Source: Bacteroidetes bacterium MED-G21 (lineage in GTDB: Bacteria; Bacteroidota; Bacteroidia; Flavobacteriales; UBA7430). From it: 40,374 nucleotides of DNA. Below, one piece after another: positions 33,696 through 40,374 of this stretch. Location of the stretch: positions 1 to 40,374 of the forward strand of contig NTKG01000006.1 in NCBI GenBank assembly GCA_002457305.1. The letters are read 5' to 3'. The notes beneath the pieces are model-generated. The model had not been told where the DNA came from. It worked only from the letters and a program-made list of their open reading frames with translations, and ran no database searches. Both the position numbers and the translations under genes were made by a program. The stretch's first letter is position 1; each line of letters opens with the position of its first letter.

Positions 33696-34614
33696 TCTAA
33701 CTAAATATTACAGTAAGTCTTCACCGGTAATTCAATCCATTGATTTTAGTGTAGGTAAAGGGGAGATAATTTCTTTTATTGGCGATAGTGGGGAGGGTAA
33801 GACAACGTTTCTGAAGTGTATTTCTGGTCTGGAAAAAATAAATTCTGGTCGAATTGTACTTAATGATAGGGTACTTAATGATCATGATACATTTGTTAAA
33901 GCCCAGGATCGGAAAATAGGTTTCGTTTTTCAGAATTCACCGTTATTCCCTCATCTTAATGTAAAAGATAATGTGCTTTTTAATTTAGAACACATAGATT
34001 CAGATAAGGTTAATGATATATTAGAATTAACTAAGTTGACACTCTTGCTCAATAGGTATCCACATCAACTATCTGGTGGAGAGCAGCAAAGAGCTTGTAT
34101 TGCTCGTGCATTAGTTCGTGAGCCAGATTTGTTATTACTCGATGAGCCATTTAGTAATCTTCATTCGGAAATTAAGAATGCCATTCGAGATGAGATTTAT
34201 AGAATTATTAAAGCCACAAATACAACGACTATATTAGTGACTCATGATGTTAGTGACTCTCTTCATATTTCAGATAAAATTTTAGTATTTAAATCAGGAG
34301 TCATTCAGCAATACGATACACCATTTCATCTTTACAATGAGCCAAGTAATTATTATTGTGCCAAGATATTAGGGTCTATAAATAAGTACTATGCTGATAA
34401 TAAAACTTTTTATATTCGTCCTGAAAATATAAATATTGTTGCTAAATCTATACATAAGTTAACAGTAGAATCGTCTCATTTTAAGGGTAAAGAGTATCAA
34501 ATTACAGCAAAGTATCAAGATGAATCATGGACATTGTATAGTCCTTTACCTTATAAGCTTCAGGATGTTATTTATGTTGATTTTGATGAAGAAAAATGTA
34601 TCGATCTTTGTTAA
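33676..34614 (+). CDS. fbpC: Ferric iron ABC transporter, ATP-binding protein
   Basis: The protein has 312 residues. Walker A is GDSGEGKT (36-43; Glu at the position where most have Ala, Cys or Ser). The Q-loop is FVFQNSPLFPH. The signature LSGGEQQR is at 132-139. Walker B is LLLLDEP (152-158), followed by the H-loop TILVTHDVSD. A C-terminal extension (about 235-312, YIRPENINIV then a beta-rich part) resembles the TOBE-like regulatory domain of FbpC. It provides energy to the iron importer. It ends 12 bases from the end of the converging osmC gene; no terminator is visible in that gap. Confidence 0.95.
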   Translation: MHLEVSNLTKYYSKSSPVIQSIDFSVGKGEIISFIGDSGEGKTTFLKCISGLEKINSGRIVLNDRVLNDHDTFVKAQDRKIGFVFQNSPLFPHLNVKDNVLFNLEHIDSDKVNDILELTKLTLLLNRYPHQLSGGEQQRACIARALVREPDLLLLDEPFSNLHSEIKNAIRDEIYRIIKATNTTTILVTHDVSDSLHISDKILVFKSGVIQQYDTPFHLYNEPSNYYCAKILGSINKYYADNKTFYIRPENINIVAKSIHKLTVESSHFKGKEYQITAKYQDESWTLYSPLPYKLQDVIYVDFDEEKCIDLC

Positions 34615-34626
34615 GCGCTATTTATT

Positions 34627-35028
34627 TTAGCCCCAAATAAATTTTACATCTCGAATCATAGAGTCTGATAGAGATTTGTCTACAGGGCAAGTCAATGCAG
34701 CTTTTTCAAGAATATTTTTAGTTTTTTCATCAGCCGAAAGTGGAATATTAATAACAATGATGACCTGGGCTATTCTCCGCGGACCAGAAGCCATGATTTT
34801 TTTTACTTCTGCGGAGGCACCTTCAATATTGATGTTCATTTCATCTGCTTTAATGCCCATAATTGTAAGCATACACGAAGCTAATGCTGTTGCAACCAGA
34901 TCGGTTGGTGAAAAGGCTTCTCCTTTTCCTTTATTGTCTGTGGGTGCATCTGTAATAATTGTGTTTCCAGAGCGAATATGTGTGGCCTCAGTCCTTAGAG
35001 CGCCTTTATAAATTACTTTTGATGTCAT
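34627..35028 (-). CDS. OsmC/Ohr family peroxiredoxin
   Basis: The protein has 133 residues. The two reactive cysteines of the family are present: Cys52 in ALASCMLTIMGI and Cys114 in ALTCPVDKSL. It should reduce organic hydroperoxides with thiols. It is nearer to the OsmC-like (YhfA-type) group than to Ohr, as judged from TDAPTDNKGKGEAFSPTDLV and the absence of the Ohr ending. The gene lies next to the iron importer, so it may limit oxidative damage, but it is transcribed separately from its own -7 box. Confidence 0.93.
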   Translation of the reverse strand: MTSKVIYKGALRTEATHIRSGNTIITDAPTDNKGKGEAFSPTDLVATALASCMLTIMGIKADEMNINIEGASAEVKKIMASGPRRIAQVIIVINIPLSADEKTKNILEKAALTCPVDKSLSDSMIRDVKFIWG

Positions 35029-35053
35029 TTTTCTGTTTGCTTAACTTTAATGA

Positions 35054-35061
35054 CAAAGGTA
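35054..35061 (-). promoter_or_regulatory. Bacteroidota -7 box of osmC
   Basis: The minus strand reads TACCTTTG, a perfect TAnnTTTG match, with predicted start at about 35050 and a leader of about 22 bases. AGGTA (35057-35061) and TACCT (35067-35071) form a small inverted repeat over the box. Confidence 0.45.
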
Positions 35062-35146
35062 CAAAATACCTGTAAAGCTTGATATTTGTTGAGTGGATGA
35101 TGTGTACATATGGCATATTCGCGACAATTTGACAGGAAAAATCTAA

Positions 35147-35174
35147 TGGCATAAGAATTGACTAATGTTAGTCA
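35147..35174 (+). promoter_or_regulatory. Sigma54-like promoter and palindrome upstream of htpG
   Basis: TGGCATAAGAATTGAC (35147-35162) matches the -24/-12 form TGGCAyrN4TTGCw except that the -12 GC is GA. The palindrome TGACTAATGTTAGTCA (35159-35174) overlaps the -12 region and predicted start, and could be an operator. The leader would be about 35 bases. No TAnnTTTG box is found in this gap for the plus strand. Confidence 0.5.
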
Positions 35175-35206
35175 GATTTTTAAAATTAAAATAATAAATT
35201 AAGCTT

Positions 35207-37087
35207 ATGGCTACAGGAAAAATTAAAGTGACAACGGAAAATATATTTCCGATCATTAAAAAGTTTTTGTATTCGGATCACGAGATCTTCTTGAGAGAAT
35301 TGGTGTCGAATGCTGTTGATGCGACTTCTAAGTTAAAAGCCCTCTCCTCATTGGGAGAAGTGAAAGGAGATGTTGGTGCTCCATTAGTTGAGGTTAAGGT
35401 TGATAAAAAAGCAAAGACAATTACGATTTCTGACAATGGTATTGGTATGACTTCTGAAGAGGTCAAGAAATACATCAATCAGGTTGCTTTTTCAGGTGCA
35501 GAAGAGTTCGTAAAGAAGTACGATGATAAATTAGATGATGCGGGGATTATAGGTCATTTTGGTCTTGGCTTTTATTCTGCTTTTATGGTGGCAGAGAATG
35601 TGGAAATATTCACAAAATCTTATCAAGATGAGCCTGCCGTTAAGTGGTCGTGTGATGGTTCGCCTAAATTTAAATTAAACGAAACGGATAAAGAAACCCG
35701 AGGTACAGATATCGTTCTTCATATTGCTGAGGACTCAGTTGAGTTTTTAGAAGATGCGCGAATTTCTGAATTACTTAATAAGTATTGTAAATTCTTACCG
35801 GTTGAAATTAAGTTTGGGACAAAGGAAATTACCAATAAAGAAGGTGAAGGAGATGATGCAAAAGAGGTAAAGGAGACAGTAGATAATATTATTAACAATC
35901 CTACTCCTGCATGGACAAAGTCGCCTTCAAGTCTTAAAGATGATGATTACAAGTCATTCCATAGAGAGTTGTATCCAATGAACTTTGAGGAGCCATTGTT
36001 TCATATTCACTTAAATGTAGATTATCCGTTCAATTTAACTGGGATTTTATATTTCCCAAAGTTGAAACAGAATGTAGATATGAACAAAAACAGAATACAA
36101 TTGTATTGTAATCAAGTTTTTGTGACAGACTCGGTAGAAGGAATTGTACCTGAATTTTTAACCATGTTACAAGGTGTAATCGATTCTCCAGACATTCCAC
36201 TTAACGTTTCTCGTTCTTATTTACAATCTGATGCCAATGTGAAGAAGATTTCTTCTCACATTACAAAGAAGGTTGCTGATAAATTAAATGAGATGTTTAA
36301 GGGAGATAGAAAAGCTTTTGAAGAGAAGTGGGAAGACATGAAGGTTATTGTTGAATACGGAATGCTTACCGAGAAAAAATTCTTTGACAAGGCCGAAAAG
36401 TTTGCTTTATATCAAAATGTTGATGGTGCATATTCTACTTGGGCAGAGTATCTTGACAAGATTAAGGTAAATCAAGTAGATAAAGACGGTAAAACGGTTG
36501 TTCTGTATACAAACGATAAAGAAGCTCAACACAGTTATATAACTGAAGCTAAAGAGAAATCTTATGATGTTTTGGTGTTGGATGGACCTATAGTTAGTCA
36601 TCTGATTCAAAAATTGGAAACTGAAAAGGAGAATATTTCTTTTGTTCGAGTGGATGCGGACGCTATGGATAAATTAATTCAGAAAGGTGAAGAGATTCCT
36701 TCAGTTTTGTCTGAGGCTGATGAAACGTCTCTAAAAGAAACGATTGAAGGGGTTTTACCTAAAGAGCAGTATACGGTTCAATTTGAAAGCATGAGCCCTA
36801 CGTCTTCTCCTTTTACGATTACACAATCAGAATTTATGCGTCGAATGAAAGAGATGAGTGCTACTGGAGGTGGTGGAATGTTCGGAATGAATAATATGCC
36901 TGAAATTTACAATCTTGTGGTAAATGGAAACCATCCTTTGGTGTCTAAAGTCATAGGGGAAAAAGATGCAGATGCACAGAAAACCATGTTAAAAGAAGCA
37001 ACTGATCTTGCCAAGCTTTCACAAGGTTTGTTAAAAGGTGAGGAGCTTACTTTATTTATCAAAAATCGTTATAAAGATTTGGTGTAA
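35207..37087 (+). CDS. htpG: Molecular chaperone HtpG (Hsp90)
   Basis: The protein has 626 residues, almost the size of the E. coli protein (624). The N-terminal GHKL ATPase domain shows ELVSNAVDA (around 31-39, with the ATP/Mg Asn), DNGIGM (around 77-82) and GHFGLGFYSAFM, the ATP lid. The middle domain includes LNVSRSYLQ with the catalytic Arg. An acidic insert (EGEGDDAKEVKE, about 222) replaces the usual linker, and the C-terminal dimerisation domain ends at FIKNRYKDLV. It refolds stressed proteins in the cytoplasm. It is a single-gene unit with its own promoter and a strong terminator. Confidence 0.98.
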   Translation: MATGKIKVTTENIFPIIKKFLYSDHEIFLRELVSNAVDATSKLKALSSLGEVKGDVGAPLVEVKVDKKAKTITISDNGIGMTSEEVKKYINQVAFSGAEEFVKKYDDKLDDAGIIGHFGLGFYSAFMVAENVEIFTKSYQDEPAVKWSCDGSPKFKLNETDKETRGTDIVLHIAEDSVEFLEDARISELLNKYCKFLPVEIKFGTKEITNKEGEGDDAKEVKETVDNIINNPTPAWTKSPSSLKDDDYKSFHRELYPMNFEEPLFHIHLNVDYPFNLTGILYFPKLKQNVDMNKNRIQLYCNQVFVTDSVEGIVPEFLTMLQGVIDSPDIPLNVSRSYLQSDANVKKISSHITKKVADKLNEMFKGDRKAFEEKWEDMKVIVEYGMLTEKKFFDKAEKFALYQNVDGAYSTWAEYLDKIKVNQVDKDGKTVVLYTNDKEAQHSYITEAKEKSYDVLVLDGPIVSHLIQKLETEKENISFVRVDADAMDKLIQKGEEIPSVLSEADETSLKETIEGVLPKEQYTVQFESMSPTSSPFTITQSEFMRRMKEMSATGGGGMFGMNNMPEIYNLVVNGNHPLVSKVIGEKDADAQKTMLKEATDLAKLSQGLLKGEELTLFIKNRYKDLV

Positions 37088-37104
37088 ATATAAAATCTTG
37101 TTTT

Positions 37105-37140
37105 AATTAAAGGCTTTATCGAAAGATAAAGCCTTTAATT
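37105..37140 (+). terminator. Bidirectional terminator between htpG and mnmA
   Basis: A perfect 16-base inverted repeat, AATTAAAGGCTTTATC (37105-37120) and GATAAAGCCTTTAATT (37125-37140), with a GAAA tetraloop. The flanks are A/T-rich on both sides, so it can stop both converging genes. Confidence 0.85.
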
Positions 37141-37168
37141 ATGTAGTATTGCCAATGGTCAATAGCTA

Positions 37169-38362
37169 TTAGGATATAATTCCTGAACCTAAAAGTTCAT
37201 CATCTGAATACCATACCACAAATTGACCAGGTGCAATTCCTCTTTGGTCATGCTCAAAAATGATGTATAAACCGTCTTCTTTTTGGTGAAGCGTGGCTTG
37301 TTCTAATGGTTGCCTGTATCGTATTCGAGATTTTACATCTAATGTTTCTCCAGTGTTTAATTTGAGGTCATCGCGAACCCAATGAATGTCTGAGTTAGGG
37401 ACTTTTAGTGCGGGTCGGAATAATCCTTTGTGATTTGTTCCTTGACCTACATATATAGTGTTATTTTTTGTGTCTGTGTCAATCACAAACAGGGGTTCTA
37501 CTTTTCCTCCCACATTAATGCCTTTACGTTGACCGATAGTGAAGTAATGTGCACCGTTATGTTGGCCTACTTTTTCACCTACTTCAGGCGTGTAAATATA
37601 ATGCTGGCTTAAGCCTTGTAGTGCTTCGAGTGAAGTGTTGCCTTTGTTAAATTCTTTGTTGGCCTGGAAAAGAGGGTGTTCTTGATCAATTTCAATAATG
37701 TCTCCTTTTTTTGGTTTTAATTGCTGTTGCAGAAATTCAGGGAGTTTTACCTTACCTATAAAACAAAGACCTTGGGAGTCTTTTTTTTCTGCTGTGCTTA
37801 ATCCGGCTTCAGAGGCAATTTTTCTTACTTCAGATTTTTCTAAATGACCAATAGGGAAGAGGGCTTTAGAAAGTTGTTCTTGATTTAACTGACAAAGAAA
37901 ATAACTTTGATCTTTATTTTTATCAAGTCCCGCTTTTAGTTGAAAAATTTCTTTTCCATTTAGATTAATAATTTCCTTTCTACAGTAATGACCGGTTGCA
38001 ACATAATCCGCATTTAGTTGCATGGCAGCTTTTAAGAATATATCGAATTTTATTTCGCGATTACATAAAATATCAGGATTTGGCGTTCTTCCTTTTTGGT
38101 ATTCTGCAAACATATAGTCTACAATACGTTCTTTGTATTCTTTACTTAAGTCAATGGTTTGGTAAGGAATGTTAAGAGTTTCAGCAACAGACATCGCGTC
38201 CGAACTGTCTTCTATCCATGGGCATTCATTTGAGATGGTAACTGATGTGTCGTGCCAGTTTTTCATAAACAGACCAATCACTTCATAACCTTCTTGTTGC
38301 AATAAATAGGCGGCAACGCTAGAGTCGACTCCACCGGAGAGGCCAACCACAACTCTTTTCAT
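37169..38362 (-). CDS. mnmA: tRNA-specific 2-thiouridylase MnmA
   Basis: I choose the ATG at 38362 (397 residues, [11 protein letters not shown]) over an ATG 15 bases earlier (38377), because the perfect -7 box at 38379-38386 would start transcription at about 38375, after the earlier ATG. The enzyme adds sulfur to U34 of tRNAs for Lys, Glu and Gln. Motifs are the PP-loop GLSGGVDSS, the catalytic Cys in [13 protein letters not shown], the second Cys in SQGLCFIGK, and a C-terminal domain with [10 protein letters not shown] and PGQFVVWY. It follows the WD40 gene by 24-39 bases and may be partly co-transcribed with it. Confidence 0.97.
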   Translation of the reverse strand: MKRVVVGLSGGVDSSVAAYLLQQEGYEVIGLFMKNWHDTSVTISNECPWIEDSSDAMSVAETLNIPYQTIDLSKEYKERIVDYMFAEYQKGRTPNPDILCNREIKFDIFLKAAMQLNADYVATGHYCRKEIINLNGKEIFQLKAGLDKNKDQSYFLCQLNQEQLSKALFPIGHLEKSEVRKIASEAGLSTAEKKDSQGLCFIGKVKLPEFLQQQLKPKKGDIIEIDQEHPLFQANKEFNKGNTSLEALQGLSQHYIYTPEVGEKVGQHNGAHYFTIGQRKGINVGGKVEPLFVIDTDTKNNTIYVGQGTNHKGLFRPALKVPNSDIHWVRDDLKLNTGETLDVKSRIRYRQPLEQATLHQKEDGLYIIFEHDQRGIAPGQFVVWYSDDELLGSGIIS

Positions 38363-38378
38363 ATTATAAGGTTTCATA

Positions 38379-38386
38379 CAAAGATA
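38379..38386 (-). promoter_or_regulatory. -7 box of mnmA, decides its start codon
   Basis: The minus strand reads TATCTTTG, a perfect TAnnTTTG match, with the first ATG only one base after it. Transcription would start inside that ATG, so the next in-frame ATG (38362) is favoured, with a leader of about 13 bases. Confidence 0.5.
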
Positions 38387-38401
38387 ATAATAGCAATGAG
38401 A

Positions 38402-39718
38402 TTATTCTTCTTCAATGTAGAAGTTTATAGAGGCACTTTTATCCATGTTTGAGCGCATAATATGTGTTTTATTATAGCCCTCGTATTGAATGTTTATAGC
38501 TGTTGTGTTTGGAGGGATTTCTCCTAAGTTTTCGGCAAAGAAAACCAATTCATTGACTTGGTTTTTTGTTAATTCTATATCTAATGAATGTTTTTCTTTA
38601 GCGATTTCATAATTACGCAAGATCCATTTCCCATTAAGGCTTAAAGAGACTCGGTCTCCATCTACACGTTCGTTATCCCATACTGAAAGGATTAGTTTTT
38701 TTGAGCTTACAGTAATTACTTTTTGGACTTCTACATCTCTTTTTTGAAGTGAAAGAGGTTTTATTCCAGATCCGCCTTTAACCTGCATTAATCTGTGTCT
38801 TCCTTCCTCACTGGAGCTGATCATAAATTCATTGTAATCATTTGTTAAATAGGTGTTTACAAGTTGAATGTTCTCGTCAAGTTCTCGTTCTAGGTCAATG
38901 TTTTTTAAGTCAAATAATAGTGCTTTTTCCTTATAATATCCTGTAAGTAAAACTTTGCTGTATTGGTTGATTGAAAGTTCGTGAAAATTATTTTTTGCAC
39001 GCAATTCACGAATCATTTTTTGTTGGTTCAAATTCCAAAAATTAACGATTCCATTTTGACTCCAGGTCATTAATATTTCAGGTGAATAATACATGGATTT
39101 TACAAACCTACTAGAGTATTCATTTTTGATTTCAAAATCAGTCTTTTTTTCGTTATTTAAATCGATTATTTTTATCGAATAATTATCCGTAATTACAAGT
39201 TTTTTATTTATTTTATTTAAGCTTGCATCATATACTGTAAAAGGGTTTTTGTAAAATATAGAATCTTTTTCAGGATAGAAAAAATCTTTGTGAAATATAG
39301 TTCCATTTTCATCTCCAATTAACACAGAATTTTCATCGTAAAAAATAGCAAAACTGGGGGTGTTTTTAATGTCAAAATTAACGAGTGTATCTTGACCAGA
39401 AAAACTCCAAATTTTAACTTTTTTATCATCGCTAGAAAAGGTTAAAAAATACTCTCCATTTTCTGAAAATTCAATTCTGTTAATTTTTCCGAAATGTGCT
39501 TTTATTGAACTGATTAATGCTTTGTTTGGAATGTCCCAGTAATTTATGTAACCTGAAAAGTCGCCACTTAGAAGAATTTCTTCTTGTGGTGTGAAGGTAA
39601 TTATTTCAGATTTTTGACTGTTACCAACAAAGGATTTTATGAGCTCAACTTCTTGAGCCTTAGAGCTTAAGAATATTGATATGAATATTGGTATTAATAT
39701 TTTATTTGCTTTCTTCAA
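38402..39718 (-). CDS. Exported WD40 beta-propeller protein with a DGDxVSLxLNG C-terminal domain
   Basis: The protein has 438 residues and starts at TTG (39718), the only possible start in frame. Residues 1-21 are a signal peptide (SSKAQ). Residues about 30-310 are five to seven WD-type blades: FSGYINYWDIPNK, FSSDDKKVKIWSFSG, WSQNGIVNFWNLNQQ are clear ones. The last 110 residues (ILSVWDNERVDGDRVSLSLN, ELVFFAENLGEIPPNTTAI) form a separate beta-rich domain that I recall from other secreted Bacteroidota proteins, usually without the propeller. The role is unknown, perhaps protein binding in the periplasm or on the surface. It is 24-39 bases upstream of mnmA. Confidence 0.88.
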   Translation of the reverse strand: MKKANKILIPIFISIFLSSKAQEVELIKSFVGNSQKSEIITFTPQEEILLSGDFSGYINYWDIPNKALISSIKAHFGKINRIEFSENGEYFLTFSSDDKKVKIWSFSGQDTLVNFDIKNTPSFAIFYDENSVLIGDENGTIFHKDFFYPEKDSIFYKNPFTVYDASLNKINKKLVITDNYSIKIIDLNNEKKTDFEIKNEYSSRFVKSMYYSPEILMTWSQNGIVNFWNLNQQKMIRELRAKNNFHELSINQYSKVLLTGYYKEKALLFDLKNIDLERELDENIQLVNTYLTNDYNEFMISSSEEGRHRLMQVKGGSGIKPLSLQKRDVEVQKVITVSSKKLILSVWDNERVDGDRVSLSLNGKWILRNYEIAKEKHSLDIELTKNQVNELVFFAENLGEIPPNTTAINIQYEGYNKTHIMRSNMDKSASINFYIEEE

Positions 39719-39913
39719 TTTTTAGTTTTGAGCTTGCTAAGCTACTACTTTTTGCAAATTATTTTGTAATTATTTTTCAGTACAAATTATGTTAAATTAC
39801 TACAAATAAAGATCTAATTATGTAGATTGTTTATTTATGCTAATTTTTCTACTAAATTTTGCGATAAATTCCTTATATTAGCAGACTAATAAAATAATTA
39901 TATCCCCGGGATT

Positions 39914-40374
39914 ATGAAAAGGATTTATTGTTGCCCCTTTCTTTTGATATTTCTTTGCTTTATTCTAAGCTTAGAATCAGCAGTTTACGCTCAAAATTCC
40001 ATTGACTTTTCGTTCGAAAAGACAGGTCCAAATCACTCTGTTCTAGTTTTACCAGTATGGCATCCTGTGATTAAAGAATTGCAACAAATGGACTCAATAC
40101 CTGCAGATATGGTTCTGGGTTTTCATGGAGATTCTTTAGCTACAGGTGATAAGGTAGGTGTTTTTTATATTGACAATAAAGAAAATTTCAAGTGTGCAGG
40201 TTCATTAGACTGGAAATCTAACGACTTTAATATGTTACCAGTTTGGGGGCAGTACCCTCCAGGAACAGATAATGGCATGGAAATTGGGGAAAGAATGATA
40301 TGGATGGCTCAAAAAAATGACGATTCTATTTATCAAATCGAAGCTACTTACCAAAAGCCTTTAATGGCTATTTA
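39914..40374 (+). CDS. Secreted protein with GDxVGVF-type module, N-terminal part
   Basis: The frame is open from an ATG at 39914 to the right edge (153 complete codons, no stop), so the gene is truncated by the window. Residues 1-26 are a signal peptide (ends near VYAQ). Residues about 28-120 form the module FEKTGPNHSVLVLPVWHPVI, GDKVGVFYIDN, KCAGSLDWKSNDFNMLPVWG, MIWMAQ. This is the same type as in the 543-residue protein (1217-2848) and the 652-residue protein (8563-10521). Upstream there is no exact -7 box, only TATATTAG at 39874-39881. Extracellular location is likely; function is unknown. Confidence 0.8.
   Translation, partial: MKRIYCCPFLLIFLCFILSLESAVYAQNSIDFSFEKTGPNHSVLVLPVWHPVIKELQQMDSIPADMVLGFHGDSLATGDKVGVFYIDNKENFKCAGSLDWKSNDFNMLPVWGQYPPGTDNGMEIGERMIWMAQKNDDSIYQIEATYQKPLMAI

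Noticed and set aside
34676-35011. 111-codon open frame opposite osmC
   Set aside because: Shadow of a well-recognised gene; its composition follows the complement of the osmC codons.

Overview
The window is AT-rich and comes from a free-living, probably marine member of the Bacteroidota, most likely Flavobacteriales or a Cryomorphaceae/Crocinitomicaceae-like lineage. The evidence is the gene order rsfS-ftsH-LUD-cdsA-psd and the DUF3822-rsmD-coaD cluster, a type IX-like C-terminal tail on one secreted protein, lipoproteins with short acidic stretches after the lipobox, start codons without Shine-Dalgarno sites, and a dozen exact matches to the Bacteroidota -7 element TAnnTTTG, many directly before genes. 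There is no rRNA, CRISPR array, insertion sequence or phage. No gene-free stretch exceeds 300 bases; the longest gaps (about 150-195 bases) hold promoters, terminators or repeats.

Layout. Positions 1-4169 (minus) hold three secreted modular proteins, the first cut by the window edge. Positions 4266-8162 (minus) hold a large two-domain methyltransferase and the ribosome-assembly GTPases Der and Era. An initiator tRNA lies at 8340-8412. Positions 8563-11107 (plus) hold a CxxCH-containing secreted modular protein and a small lipoprotein. Positions 11165-15670 (minus) form one tight operon, rsfS-ftsH-LUD-cdsA-psd, which joins ribosome silencing, membrane proteolysis and phosphatidylethanolamine synthesis. 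Positions 15788-22511 hold birA, TspO, a sulfotransferase, a class IV aminotransferase, pyrE, a Nudix protein, coaD, rsmD, a DUF3822 protein and a membrane-anchored unknown. Positions 22588-24581 hold a RecD-like helicase overlapping an acyltransferase.

The most interesting block is 24706-34614 (plus), an iron-acquisition island. It runs DUF4856 lipoprotein, imelysin lipoprotein, a vitamin K-dependent gamma-glutamyl carboxylase homologue, a TonB-dependent receptor, and then a complete FbpABC-type ferric iron ABC importer. The surface lipoproteins and receptor would capture iron outside the cell, and FbpA, FbpB and FbpC would carry it across the inner membrane. The carboxylase homologue appears to keep the His and Lys that are essential in human GGCX, at identical spacing, and its gene overlaps the imelysin gene. 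This suggests an undescribed link between glutamate gamma-carboxylation and metal capture.

Positions 34627-40374 hold osmC, htpG (with a sigma54-like promoter and a palindrome), mnmA, a WD40 protein fused to a beta-rich tail domain, and the start of another secreted modular protein cut by the right edge.

A second theme is a shared kit of extracellular modules: Cys-paired GCTD repeats, a GDxIGxF/WGDD-type module and a GWNxIGY/GIGNxxPGxGYQVK module. They are shuffled among six exported proteins spread across the window. A third theme is promoters placed so close to start codons (era, the LRR gene, pyrE, and the initiator tRNA 5' end) that their transcripts should be leaderless or nearly so.
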